Source: Streptomyces tagetis
GTDB lineage: Bacteria; Actinomycetota; Actinomycetes; Streptomycetales; Streptomycetaceae
Length of the DNA: 64,000 nt
NCBI RefSeq assembly: GCF_018069565.1
Contig: NZ_JAGPNL010000004.1
Span: forward strand, 124,001 to 188,000
Reading direction: 5' to 3'
Shown here one piece after another: positions 35,201 through 43,697 of this stretch. The translations under genes and the position numbers were made by a program. Each line of letters begins with the position of its first letter. The stretch's first letter is position 1. The notes under the pieces were generated by a model that searched no databases, was not told the DNA's origin, and was given only the letters and a program-made list of their open reading frames with translations.

Positions 35201-38200
35201 CAGCCCGCCGTGCGTCACCATCACCCCCTTGGGCACGCCGGTCGACCCCGAGGTGTACACGACGTATGCCGGATGATCGGCGGCGAGCGCGACCTCTAGG
35301 TCCTCGGGCAATTCGCCGTCGAGGGCGGGGCTGTCGACGAGCACCGGTTCGCGCACGGGCAGCGACCCGGCGGACTCCTGGTCGGTGACGACCAGGGCGG
35401 CGGCGGAGTCCTCCAGCAGGTGGGCGATCCGCCGAGCCGGGTACGCCATGTCGACGAAGAGGAACGCGGCGCCCGCTTTCAGCACCGCCAGGAGCGCGAC
35501 CACCAGATCCGTGGACCTGGGCAGGGCCACCGCCACCACTCGGTCCGGGCCGGCCCCCCGACGCACGAGGTGGCGGGCGAGCCGGGTGGCACGGGCGTCG
35601 AGTTCGGCGTAGGTCAGCGCGGTGTCCTCGAAGACCAGCGCCCTCGCGTCCGGCGTGCGGGCGACCTGCTCCCGGAACGCGTCGGGCAGGAACACGGGGC
35701 GCGGTGCGAGCGCGGGCACGGGACGCGCGGCGAGAAAGCGCCGGCGCTCCCCGTCCGAGAGCACGTCGACGGCTCCGACAGGCCGTTCCGGGTCGGCGAG
35801 CACCTGTTCCAGCAGCCGTCGCAGCCGCGTCACGAGCTGTTCGGCGGTGGTCCGGTCGAACAGTTCCTCGGCGTACTCCAGATAGCCGGTCAGCCCGGCC
35901 GGCGCGCCCCGGTCGTCGCGTCCGTCCACCAGTTCAAGACTGAGGTCGAACTTGGCGACGTCCCAGCTCACCGGGGCCTGCTCGGCCTCCAGTCCGGCAA
36001 AGTCCGGGGTGGCGGTGTCGGCGGGCTGAACCTGGATCATGACCTGGAACAGGGGGTTCTGGGACAGCGACCGCTCGGGCCGCAGGACTTCGACGACCCG
36101 CTCGAAGGGGACGTCCTGGTGGGCGAACGCCTCCAGGTCGGTGTCCCGGACCCGTCGCAGCAGTTCGGTGAACCCGGGATCGCCGGCGGTGTCGGTGCGC
36201 AGCACCAGCGTGTTGACGAAGAACCCGACCAGGTCGTCGAGCGCGCTGTCCGACCGGCCGGCCACCGGGGTGCCGAAGGGGATGTCGGTGCCCGCGCCCA
36301 TCCGGGTCAGCAGCGCCGCGAACCCCGCCTGCAACACCATGAACAGCGTGCAGCCCGCGGACCTGGCGAGATCGAGCAGCCTGCTGTGCAGCTCCGGCTC
36401 CCAGCGGACGGCCACGGTCCCGCCGGACTGCGCCGCCACCGCGGGGCGCGGCCGGTCGACCGGCAGGGTCAGCTCCGCCGGCAGCTCGTCCAAATGGTGC
36501 CGCCAGTAGTCGAGCTGACGGGACATCAGGCTATTGGTGTCCTCGGGGTCGCCGAGCAGCTCTCGCTGCCACAGTGTGTAGTCGGCGTAGCGCACGGGCT
36601 GGGGCGGCCAGTCCGGTGCGCTCCCGGCGCGTCGGGCGGTGTACGCCAGGGCGAGGTCCCTCAGCAGCGGACGCAGGGACCAGCCGTCGGCCGCGATGTG
36701 CTGAACGACCAGCAGCAGCACGTGCTCCTCCGGGGCCGGCACGAACAGTGTGACCCGGACGGGCACATGCGCGGTGAGGTCGAACCGGTGGCGCACCCGC
36801 TCCGCCATGGCGTCGGCGAGGTCCGGCGGCGCCACCTCGACGACCTCGATCCCGGGAACCGAGTCCAGGGTGACCGGGTGCGGCTCGCCGCCTTCCTCGG
36901 GGAAGATCGTGCGCAGGCTCTCGTGCCGCCGCGCCACGTCGGCGAGCGCCTCCTCCAGGGCGCCCCTGTCCAAGACGCCGGTGAGACGGAGCGCCACGGG
37001 CACGTTGTACGTTCCTTCGTCGCGCTCCATCCAGTTCAGGAACCACAGACGCCGCTGGGCGTACGACAGCGGTACGGGCTCCGCTCCCCTCCGCGCGGTC
37101 AGCGCGGGGCGCGCGGCTCCGGTCAGCCGGGCCAGTCCCGCCACCGTGGGTTCGGCGAACAGGTCCCGGATCTCGAACCCCTCCCCGAGGACCGACCGGA
37201 TGCGGGAGAGCAGCCGCAGCGCCAGGAGGGAGTGCCCTCCCAGGTCGAAGAAATGGTCGTCGATCCCCACACGGGGCACCCCGAGTACTTCCGCGAAGAG
37301 TTCGCACAGGATCTCCTCCCGCGGACTCCGCGGCTCCCGCACGGTGTGCGCGGCCCGGTCCGGCTCCGGCAGCGCGGCCCGGTCGAGCTTCCCGTTCATC
37401 GTCGTCGGCATGGCCTCGACCAGGACCACCGTGGCGGGGACCATGTAGTCGGGCAGGCTGTCCGACAGGAACCGGCGCAGTTCCCGGTCCGTGAGGCCCG
37501 GTGCCCGGGGCACGGCATACGCCACCAGGCGCTGGTCGCCCGGCCGGTCCTCCCTGAGGGCGACCGCCGCTTGCACCAACGCGGGGTGGCCGGCCAGCAC
37601 CGCCTCGATCTCGCCGAGTTCCACGCGGAAGCCACGGATCTTCACCTGCGCGTCAACGCGGCCGACGTACTCCAGTTCCCCGTCCGCGGTCCACCGGGCC
37701 AGGTCACCCGTCCGGTACATGCGCTCCCCCGCCGAGAACGGGCAGGCCACGAACCTCTCGGCGGTCAAGGCGGGACGCCCGGTGTATCCCCGGGCGAGCT
37801 GGACCCCGCCCAGGTACAGCTCGCCCACCACTCCCGGCGGCACCGGCCGCAGCCCGCCGTCCAGCACGTATGCCGACACATTGGCCAGCGGCCGGCCGAT
37901 CGGCACCGTACTTCCCTCGTCGCCGCGCCGGCACTGCCAGGAGGTCACGTCGACAGCGGCCTCGGTCGGTCCGTAGAGGTTGTGCAGTTCGCAGGAGCCG
38001 AGCGTGTCGAAGAGTGCGCGCCGTGTCTGTGCGGTCAGGGCCTCACCGCTGCAGATGATCCGGCGCAGGCCCGTGCAGCCGGCCGCGCCGGGCTCCCGGA
38101 GGAACGCCTGCAGCATCGAGGGCACGAAATGCGTGACGGTCACCGATTCACGCTGGATCAGCTCGGCGAGGTAGGCGGGATCGCGGTGTCCGCCGGGCTT

Positions 38201-40189
38201 CGCCAGCACCAGGGTCGCCCCGGAGATCAGCGGCCAGAAGAACTCCCACACCGATACGTCGAAACCGGCCGGGGTCTTCTGCAGGACCCGGTCGGCGCCG
38301 GTGAGCCGGTACTCCGCCTGCATCCACAGCAGACGGTTGACGATGGCGGCGTGCGGGACCACGACCCCCTTGGGCCGTCCGGTCGATCCGGAGGTGAAGA
38401 TGACATAGGCGGAGTGCGCCGGGAGCGGTGGCACCGGCCGGACGGAGACCGGGGCGATCCGCTCGTCGAGCAACAGCTTCGGCGTGGGGCCGGGAAGGGC
38501 TCCGGCGTTCTCGGAGTCGGTCAGCGCGAGTATCGGCCCGGCGTCCGCGACCATCGCGGCGATCCGCCCGGTGGGGTGGTCCGGATCCACCGGAAGGTAG
38601 GCCGCGCCCGCTCTGACGACAGCGAGGATCGCGACCACCAGTTCGACCGAGCGAGGCAGTGCCACGGCCACGACCCGGTCGGGGCCCGCGCCTCGGTGGG
38701 CGAGCTGCGCCGCCAGCAGCTCCACGCGTCGGTCCAGCTCGGCGTAGCTCAGTCGCTCGTCGGGCGCCAGCAGCGCCGTCGCCTCCGGAGTGCGCCGGAC
38801 CTGCTCCGACCATAATTCGGCGAGCGTCACCCCGGGCAGCTCGACCGCGGTGTCGTTCCACGTGTGTACGACCTGGTCGCGCTGCTCGGGCGACAGCATG
38901 GTCAGCGCGGAGAGCGGTCGGTCGGGGTTCTCCGCCACCTGTTCGAGGAGCAGCACCAGCCGGTCGGCCAGCTCGGCCGCCCGGTCCGCGGTGAACAGGT
39001 CCGGGCGGTAGTGCAGGCGCAGCGCGAGCCGCTCGCCCGGTTCGACGGCGAGGGTCAGCGGATAGTGCGCGCTGTCCCGGAAGGTGACGCCCACTTCCAG
39101 TTCACCATCGGGTGAGTCGACCTTGTAGTCGTGCATCGGGAAGTTGTCGAAGACCACGTTGGTGTCGAAGAGCGCGGTGGGGAGCCCGGTCAGGCGCTGG
39201 ATCTCGGTCAGGCCGAGGTGATCGTGGTCGAGCGATGCGGCGCGTCCCGCCTGGATCTGCTCGAACAGCGCGCTCACCGAGGCCGCCGGGTCCAGCCGTA
39301 CCCGTACCGGAACGGTGTTGATGAGCATGCCGATCATCGAGTCCGCGCCGGTCAACTCTGCCGGACGGCCGCTGACCGTCGAGCCGAACACCACGTCGTC
39401 GCGTCCGGTGAGCGAACCGACCAGGAGGGCCCAGACCCCTTGGCACACCGTGTTGAGCAGGACGTGGTTCCTGCGGGCGTACGCGGTCACCAGCGCCGTC
39501 GTCTCCTTCGGGAGCAGCACCGCGACCTCCTCGGGCGGCGGACCGCTCCGGGAATCGGCGGACGCGACGAACGTGGGCTCGGCGACCCCCTCCAGGGCCG
39601 CCGCCCAGTGCCGCTCCGCGCCGACCCGGTCCTGTCGCGCCAACCATGCCAGGTAGTCCCGGTACGGACGCACCGGCGGCAGGCCGGCGGTGCCGCCCGC
39701 CCGGGAGTACACCGCGAACAGCTCCTGGAACAGCAAAGCGAAGGACCAGCCGTCCAGGAGGAGATGGTGGGCCGTCACGAGCAGCCGGTGGTGGCGGTCG
39801 GTCCGCCGGACGAGGGTGAACCTGATCAACGACGATCCGCCGACGTCGATGCCCCGGTCCCAGTCCTGCTGGGTCAGTTCGGCGATCCGTTCCGGTGTGT
39901 CGTCCTGACCGGTCTCGATCTCCCGCCAGTCCAGCGGGACATCACGGCGGACCACCCGTATCGGTTCCCCTGTCTTTCGGTACCGGAATCCGGACCGCAA
40001 GGTGGCATGGCGCCGCATCACGGTCTCCGCGGCCGCCCTCAGCAGCGCGGAATCCACCGGCCCGTCAAGGTCCACGGCGAATTGCGCGAGGTAGGGGCTG
40101 TGCTTTTCCCGGTCGAACAGCGCGTGAAAGAGAAGGCCCTCCTGCAAGGGTGACAGGGGAAGGATGTCCTCGACCGCCGATTGGTTCAT
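32252..40189 (-). CDS. NRPS C-A-PCP-C-A-PCP-C-PCP
   Basis: 2,645 residues from the ATG at 40189, where DILPLSPLQEGLLFHALFD starts the first condensation domain; a longer frame upstream is low-complexity. Domains: C1 about 1-430 (HHLLLDG), A1 455-960, PCP1 975-1050, C2 1065-1500 (QHIAADG, first His replaced by Gln), A2 1520-2010, PCP2 2035-2100, C3 2115-2550 (HHIICDG), PCP3 2565-2640 (GGHSLLA). The third module has no A domain: the sequence goes from C3 through an Ala/Pro linker straight to PCP3. The A1 pocket reads D-V-W-H-I-S-L-V-D-K, the serine code. The A2 pocket reads D-T-V-D-L-T-I-V-D-K, unassigned but with two internal Asp. C1 should be a DCL type because it follows an epimerase protein. 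Confidence 0.94.
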   Translation of the reverse strand: MNQSAVEDILPLSPLQEGLLFHALFDREKHSPYLAQFAVDLDGPVDSALLRAAAETVMRRHATLRSGFRYRKTGEPIRVVRRDVPLDWREIETGQDDTPERIAELTQQDWDRGIDVGGSSLIRFTLVRRTDRHHRLLVTAHHLLLDGWSFALLFQELFAVYSRAGGTAGLPPVRPYRDYLAWLARQDRVGAERHWAAALEGVAEPTFVASADSRSGPPPEEVAVLLPKETTALVTAYARRNHVLLNTVCQGVWALLVGSLTGRDDVVFGSTVSGRPAELTGADSMIGMLINTVPVRVRLDPAASVSALFEQIQAGRAASLDHDHLGLTEIQRLTGLPTALFDTNVVFDNFPMHDYKVDSPDGELEVGVTFRDSAHYPLTLAVEPGERLALRLHYRPDLFTADRAAELADRLVLLLEQVAENPDRPLSALTMLSPEQRDQVVHTWNDTAVELPGVTLAELWSEQVRRTPEATALLAPDERLSYAELDRRVELLAAQLAHRGAGPDRVVAVALPRSVELVVAILAVVRAGAAYLPVDPDHPTGRIAAMVADAGPILALTDSENAGALPGPTPKLLLDERIAPVSVRPVPPLPAHSAYVIFTSGSTGRPKGVVVPHAAIVNRLLWMQAEYRLTGADRVLQKTPAGFDVSVWEFFWPLISGATLVLAKPGGHRDPAYLAELIQRESVTVTHFVPSMLQAFLREPGAAGCTGLRRIICSGEALTAQTRRALFDTLGSCELHNLYGPTEAAVDVTSWQCRRGDEGSTVPIGRPLANVSAYVLDGGLRPVPPGVVGELYLGGVQLARGYTGRPALTAERFVACPFSAGERMYRTGDLARWTADGELEYVGRVDAQVKIRGFRVELGEIEAVLAGHPALVQAAVALREDRPGDQRLVAYAVPRAPGLTDRELRRFLSDSLPDYMVPATVVLVEAMPTTMNGKLDRAALPEPDRAAHTVREPRSPREEILCELFAEVLGVPRVGIDDHFFDLGGHSLLALRLLSRIRSVLGEGFEIRDLFAEPTVAGLARLTGAARPALTARRGAEPVPLSYAQRRLWFLNWMERDEGTYNVPVALRLTGVLDRGALEEALADVARRHESLRTIFPEEGGEPHPVTLDSVPGIEVVEVAPPDLADAMAERVRHRFDLTAHVPVRVTLFVPAPEEHVLLLVVQHIAADGWSLRPLLRDLALAYTARRAGSAPDWPPQPVRYADYTLWQRELLGDPEDTNSLMSRQLDYWRHHLDELPAELTLPVDRPRPAVAAQSGGTVAVRWEPELHSRLLDLARSAGCTLFMVLQAGFAALLTRMGAGTDIPFGTPVAGRSDSALDDLVGFFVNTLVLRTDTAGDPGFTELLRRVRDTDLEAFAHQDVPFERVVEVLRPERSLSQNPLFQVMIQVQPADTATPDFAGLEAEQAPVSWDVAKFDLSLELVDGRDDRGAPAGLTGYLEYAEELFDRTTAEQLVTRLRRLLEQVLADPERPVGAVDVLSDGERRRFLAARPVPALAPRPVFLPDAFREQVARTPDARALVFEDTALTYAELDARATRLARHLVRRGAGPDRVVAVALPRSTDLVVALLAVLKAGAAFLFVDMAYPARRIAHLLEDSAAALVVTDQESAGSLPVREPVLVDSPALDGELPEDLEVALAADHPAYVVYTSGSTGVPKGVMVTHGGLANLLAFYREEVIATAERTRGPRRCRMALTASLSFDTSVVGLLWQAVGQELHLIGDDTRRDPAAMAQYVQRCGIDALDVMPSYAEELIQQGMLDPAGTPPAVLMTGAETVGEELWTRIREAEGITVYNIYGQTETTVDSLFWTSDESDRPLVGRPIPGVDVFVLDQDLRLVPPKVIGELYVAGAQLARCYVNRPGLTAERFVANPFRAGQRMYRTGDLVRWTDDGALEFLGRADDQVKIRGFRVELGEVEAALARHEGVAHAVAVLREDRPGDSRLVGYVLARNTELDVRRLREYARQNLPDHMVPAAIVVIDELPLTPNGKLDSAALPKPVYPTDARRAPRNLREELLCGLFAAVLGRDTVGIDDSFFDLGGHSLLAVRLSSRARSALGVELPARLLFSTPTVAGLADSLGDVHPGRPPLRAGRRPDVLPLSYAQQRLWFLDQWEETGTSYNLPVALRLTGPLDRDALEQAWSDVTDRHESLRTVFVDRDGLPAQSVSAPGEIRPELVHREVPEAQVEAAIRVAADHPFDLAAQPPAIAHLFTTGQEDHVLLLVFHHIICDGWSLGPLMRDLSAAYAARVLGDAPQWDELPVHYADYALWQRDLLGAEQDEGSLLACQLVYWRAQLADLPLELTLPAERPRPGTSDYAGGTADIAWGPELHRSLLAVAKEYGCTLFMVLQAGFAALLSRLGAGTDIPIGTPVAGRTDDAVDDVVGFFVNTVVLRTDVSANPSFAELLRRVRATDLGAYEHQDVPFERLVEEMNPPRSPGRHPLFQVMVQLQHAAAGPRFPGLRAAECHIPSATAKFDLVLDVEERLDQDGAPAGLTGALTYATALFDASTGERLAEGLRRVLTQVARDPERTVADLDVPPVQDRRSGGAAAGPASAPSAAPTATAPRTANEEVLTELFAQVLGRDSVGLDDNFFALGGHSLLAIRLISRVRSALGLELPVRELFRAPTVAGTAAYLAKARPARPALQPSDSH

Positions 40190-40206
40190 CTTCAGTGTCA
40201 ACTTCC

Positions 40207-42003
40207 TCAGGAGGCCCGCAGTTCGGATTCGATCTCTTCGATTTCGTGCTGGCTGAGTGAGCTCAGGGTCAGGTCGGACGGGGTGAGTCCGCCCGCTCCG
40301 GGTTCGCGGGCGTGCGCGACCAGGGCCCGGAGCATCCGGAACCACCCGTCCGCAAGCTCGCGGGTGTCCGCCTCGGAAACGACGCTGTCGGCCCAGGTCC
40401 AGGTGGCCCGCAGCACCGGGCCTTCCGCCCCGTCCACGGTGGCCACGTTGACCTCGATGCTGTGGGCCATCGGCATCCCTGATCCCGTGTCGTCCAGTCC
40501 GGTCCCGTACTCCGCTACGACCGACCAGTCGGCGTCGTCCGAGACCTCGAAACGACCCAGGTAGTTGAAGACGAATTCCGGCTGGGCCGCCTTCTCCAGC
40601 AGCTCGCCCGTCTCCGGATTCAGATAGCGAAGGAGGCTGTACCGGACTCCCTTGTCGGGAACGTCGCGCACCTGCTCCTTGACGCGCTTCACCGCGTTCC
40701 CCACCGCAGTCCCGGTCGCGTGCGCATCCGTCCGGTCCGGTTCACCCAGGTCGAGCCTGATCGGGAACAGGCTGGTGAACCAGCCGACGGTCCGGCAGAG
40801 GTCCACCTCCGCGAGTGCGTCCTCCCTGCCGTGTCCCTCCAGGTGCAGCAGTGCGGTGCCGTCGCCGACCGTGCCGCGTCCGCGGTGCCAGTCGCCCAGC
40901 GCCAGTGCGAGACCGGCGAGGAGTACGTCGTTGATGCCGGCGTTGAACAGCGACGGCACCGTGGTCAGCAGCGCCTGCGTGAACTCGGCCGGCAGGGACT
41001 CGGTGAAACTCCGGTCCCGGCTCTCCACGTCCTGCCCCGGCACCCTCACCCGGTCGCCGAACCGGTCGGCGCCGGGGCGCAACCGATGGAGCCAGCCGGG
41101 GAGTTCGGCCATGGCGGCCTGCGTGTGCGCCTGCTCGGCGAGGATGTGGGACCAGCGGCGGAACGAGGTCGGCACCGGATCGAGAGTGATCGCCGTACCC
41201 TGCTCGACCGCCTGCCAGGCGCTCGCGAGATCGGCGGCCAGGATGCGCCAGGAGAGCGAGTCGACGGCCAGGTGATGGACGACCAGGGCGAGCACGCCCC
41301 GGCGATCCGGTCCGGCGTCGAACCACACGGCCTGGAGGACGTTGCCCTCCCGGGGGCGCAGCCTGTCGCGCGCCGCGTCCGACTCCTGTCGCACCAGCCC
41401 GGCCCAGTCCTGTTCGGGGTGCCCGGCCACGTCGATCCGCCGGACGGCCGAGGCCGCGTCCACGGCGCCCACCCGCAGGGTCTCCAGCTCCCAGTCCGCC
41501 TCGTCGCCCGGCACGGACAGCCGCAGGCGCAGGACGTCGTGGTGGTCGAGCAGGGCCTGCACCATCGACATCAGACGGGGTTCCGTCAGCCCTGAAGGCG
41601 TACGCAGGACCGCGAACTGGTTGTAGGTGTCGACCACGCCACCGCGTTCCCGGAACCAGTGCATGATCGGCGTGGTGACGACCGGTCCCACGCCGCTGTC
41701 CGCGACGGGCGCCTGCTCCTGGTCCAGCGGAGTCGCCGTCTGTGCCAGTGCTTCCATGTCCCGCCGCGTCAGCACATCGCCGACGGTGATCCGCAGACCG
41801 GCTTTCCGTGCCCGGCTGACGAGTTGCATGGCGATGATGCTGTCTCCGCCGAGCGCCACGAACCCCTCGTCGATCCCGACGCCGCTCACCCCGAGGACTT
41901 CGGCGACGAGTTGGCACAGGACACGCTGGTGCGGGGTGACCGGGGCTCTTCCGGCCACACGCGAACTCGCTTCATCAACAGGGCTGTCCACGTATTCCCT
42001 CAT
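40207..42003 (-). CDS. Initiating NRPS protein PCP-E (no A domain)
   Basis: 598 residues. A carrier domain at about 20-95 (ALGGDSIIAMQLVSRARKAG; GGDS is usual before an epimerase) is followed by an epimerisation domain: VVHHLAVDSLSW, LEGHGRE, RTVGWFTSLFP, VFNYLGRF. It lacks both C and A domains, so its first amino acid must be loaded by a stand-alone A domain, and it is presented as the D-isomer to the following protein 17 bp downstream. The ATG at 42003 is preferred; the longer frame upstream would run through the divergent promoter. An Arg/Ser-rich upstream extension has no homologous look. Confidence 0.92.
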   Translation of the reverse strand: MREYVDSPVDEASSRVAGRAPVTPHQRVLCQLVAEVLGVSGVGIDEGFVALGGDSIIAMQLVSRARKAGLRITVGDVLTRRDMEALAQTATPLDQEQAPVADSGVGPVVTTPIMHWFRERGGVVDTYNQFAVLRTPSGLTEPRLMSMVQALLDHHDVLRLRLSVPGDEADWELETLRVGAVDAASAVRRIDVAGHPEQDWAGLVRQESDAARDRLRPREGNVLQAVWFDAGPDRRGVLALVVHHLAVDSLSWRILAADLASAWQAVEQGTAITLDPVPTSFRRWSHILAEQAHTQAAMAELPGWLHRLRPGADRFGDRVRVPGQDVESRDRSFTESLPAEFTQALLTTVPSLFNAGINDVLLAGLALALGDWHRGRGTVGDGTALLHLEGHGREDALAEVDLCRTVGWFTSLFPIRLDLGEPDRTDAHATGTAVGNAVKRVKEQVRDVPDKGVRYSLLRYLNPETGELLEKAAQPEFVFNYLGRFEVSDDADWSVVAEYGTGLDDTGSGMPMAHSIEVNVATVDGAEGPVLRATWTWADSVVSEADTRELADGWFRMLRALVAHAREPGAGGLTPSDLTLSSLSQHEIEEIESELRAS

Positions 42004-42198
42004 TCCGGTCCGGTCTGGAATGGGAACGAAGTTAGCCAGCGGCGCTCGCCGTCGGCGGCAGTCGGAGCGGCAATTCGAGGGAGAGCCGCGAGGGAGCACA
42101 CCGGAATTGCCGGTGTGATTGCCGCCGGTCGCGACGGCGCGCGCGGACGATGACATGCGCGACGTTCGGACGGAATCACATGGAGAAGAGGTTCAGCC
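42004..42198. promoter_or_regulatory. Divergent promoter region with 21-bp palindrome (42097-42117)
   Basis: The 195 bp between the PCP-E gene (minus) and the aminotransferase gene (plus) must contain the promoters for the whole assembly-line operon and for the aminotransferase. In the middle is a palindrome with perfect 8-bp arms CACACCGG and CCGGTGTG (42097-42104, 42110-42117) around AATTG, well placed as an operator for one of the cluster regulators. GGAGAAGAGG precedes the GTG start of the aminotransferase. Confidence 0.55.
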
Positions 42199-43590
42199 GT
42201 GACAATCCAGCAACCGGCCCGGCAGGCGGTCGACCTGGCGATGTTCGGTGGTGACCGGGCCGTTCCCAGGGAACTCGGGATCAAGCCCTGGCCGATGGTG
42301 ACCGATCAGGACGAGCAGGCGGTCCACCGGGTACTGAGGTCCGGCCGGTTCACCTCCGCATCGTCGGGGGAGCAGGAGATCGCCGGCCTGGAGCGGGAGT
42401 GGGCGCAGTATGTCGGCACGGAGCACTGTGTTGCGGTGAGCAACGGAACCGCGGCGCTGTCGGTCGCGCTGGTCGCCGCGGGCGTGGAGCCCGGCGACGA
42501 GGTCATCGTGCCCGCCCTCAGCTTCATCGGCAGCGCCACCGCTCCGCTCCATCTCATGGCCGTACCGGTGTTCGTGGACATCGACCCGGTCACGTTCAAC
42601 CTGGACCCCGGGGCGCTGGAGGCCGCGATCACCAGCCGGACCAAGGCGATCGTCGTGGTCCACCTGCACGGTCTGCCCGCCGATCTGGACCGGATCACCG
42701 AGATCGCCGCCCGGCACGGGATCACCGTGGTGGAGGACGCCGCGCAGGCGCACGGCGCCCGGTACCGGGGCCGGTCGGTGGGCTCGATCGGTGCGGTGAA
42801 CACCTTCAGCCTCAATGTCAGCAAGAATCTCGCCACCTGCGGTGAGGGCGGCCTGATCACCACGGATGACGCGAACGTGGCGACGAGGGCGACCATGCTG
42901 CGGCAGTTCGGTGAACTCGTTCCGGCACGCGGCGAGCGCAGCTACGTGGCGCATCTGCTGGGCTGGAACTGCAAGCCGAACTCGATACAGGCGGCCTTCA
43001 CCCGTAGCCGGCTGACGCGACTCCCCGCCGAGATGGCCGTCCGCGAGGAGAACGTCGGCCGGCTGCTGGGGCGACTGGCCGCGTATCCCGGCTTCCTGGT
43101 GCCCGAGGTCCCACAGGACCGCACCCATGCCTGGCACATCCTTCGCATCCGGGTGGAGCCCGCCGCCTTCGGACTGGCCGACGAGTTGGCCGGCCCGCTG
43201 CGCTCCGTCCTGCAGCGGGCCCTGCGTGCCGAAGGGGTGCCCGCCATGTCCTACCAGCTACAGCCGCTTCCCGCGCAACGGGTCTTCACCGGCCGGCGCG
43301 GGTTCGGCGCCTACCCGTGGGCGCTGCCCGGCGTCGTGGACCGCCCTTACCGTCCCGGCGACTTCCCGGCGACCCTGCGGGTCCTCGACGACTCCTTCAC
43401 GATCCAGAAGGCACATCTGCATCCGGACTCGGGACCGTTGCTCGACCGGTACGCCGACGCGTTCGAGAAGGTCTGGCTGAACCGCGAGGCACTGGCCGCC
43501 ATCGCCGCGGCGACGGACTACACCCCGCGCTGGGAACGCGCCTCGGAGATCGCCGACACCGAATGGGCGGGGGCGTTCGAAGCCCCATGA
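42199..43590 (+). CDS. DegT/DnrJ/EryC1-type PLP aminotransferase
   Basis: 463-residue fold-type I aminotransferase. Asp180 in VVEDAAQAHGA and Lys209 in FSLNVSKNLATCGEGG are the PLP-contacting and Schiff-base residues; the N-terminal GRFTSASSGEQEIAGLEREWA pattern and SNGTAALSVAL phosphate loop are typical. Family members aminate keto-sugars and other polyhydroxy ketones, using Glu or Gln. In this cluster the obvious substrate is the hydroxy-ketone produced by the transketolase on the LysW-bound chain, giving the second amino group of a DADH-type acid. It is the only larger plus-strand gene between the NRPS and LysW operons, and converges with the latter. Confidence 0.88.
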   Translation: MTIQQPARQAVDLAMFGGDRAVPRELGIKPWPMVTDQDEQAVHRVLRSGRFTSASSGEQEIAGLEREWAQYVGTEHCVAVSNGTAALSVALVAAGVEPGDEVIVPALSFIGSATAPLHLMAVPVFVDIDPVTFNLDPGALEAAITSRTKAIVVVHLHGLPADLDRITEIAARHGITVVEDAAQAHGARYRGRSVGSIGAVNTFSLNVSKNLATCGEGGLITTDDANVATRATMLRQFGELVPARGERSYVAHLLGWNCKPNSIQAAFTRSRLTRLPAEMAVREENVGRLLGRLAAYPGFLVPEVPQDRTHAWHILRIRVEPAAFGLADELAGPLRSVLQRALRAEGVPAMSYQLQPLPAQRVFTGRRGFGAYPWALPGVVDRPYRPGDFPATLRVLDDSFTIQKAHLHPDSGPLLDRYADAFEKVWLNREALAAIAAATDYTPRWERASEIADTEWAGAFEAP

Positions 43591-43608
43591 CCTCCGCCCG
43601 CCGCACCG

Positions 43609-43649
43609 ACTCCGCCCCGTGATCCTGGGCCAGGATCACGGGGCGGAGT
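43609..43649. terminator. Bidirectional terminator, 41-bp near-perfect palindrome
   Basis: Arms of 20 bp (43609-43628 and 43630-43649) are exactly complementary around a single central G, so the hairpin will close with a 3-5 nt loop. It lies between the convergent aminotransferase gene (ends 43590) and the transketolase C-terminal gene (ends 43698) and should stop transcription from both sides. Confidence 0.92.
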
Positions 43650-43697
43650 GGCGTGCGGGACGGTTCGCGTCGCCGCGGTCGCCTTGGCGCCGGGGGG

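Noticed and set aside
40190..40345. Longer N-terminus for the large NRPS (52 extra codons)
   Set aside because: The extension is Arg/Pro-rich low-complexity sequence and overlaps the end of the PCP-E gene; the ATG at 40189 begins directly at the condensation domain.
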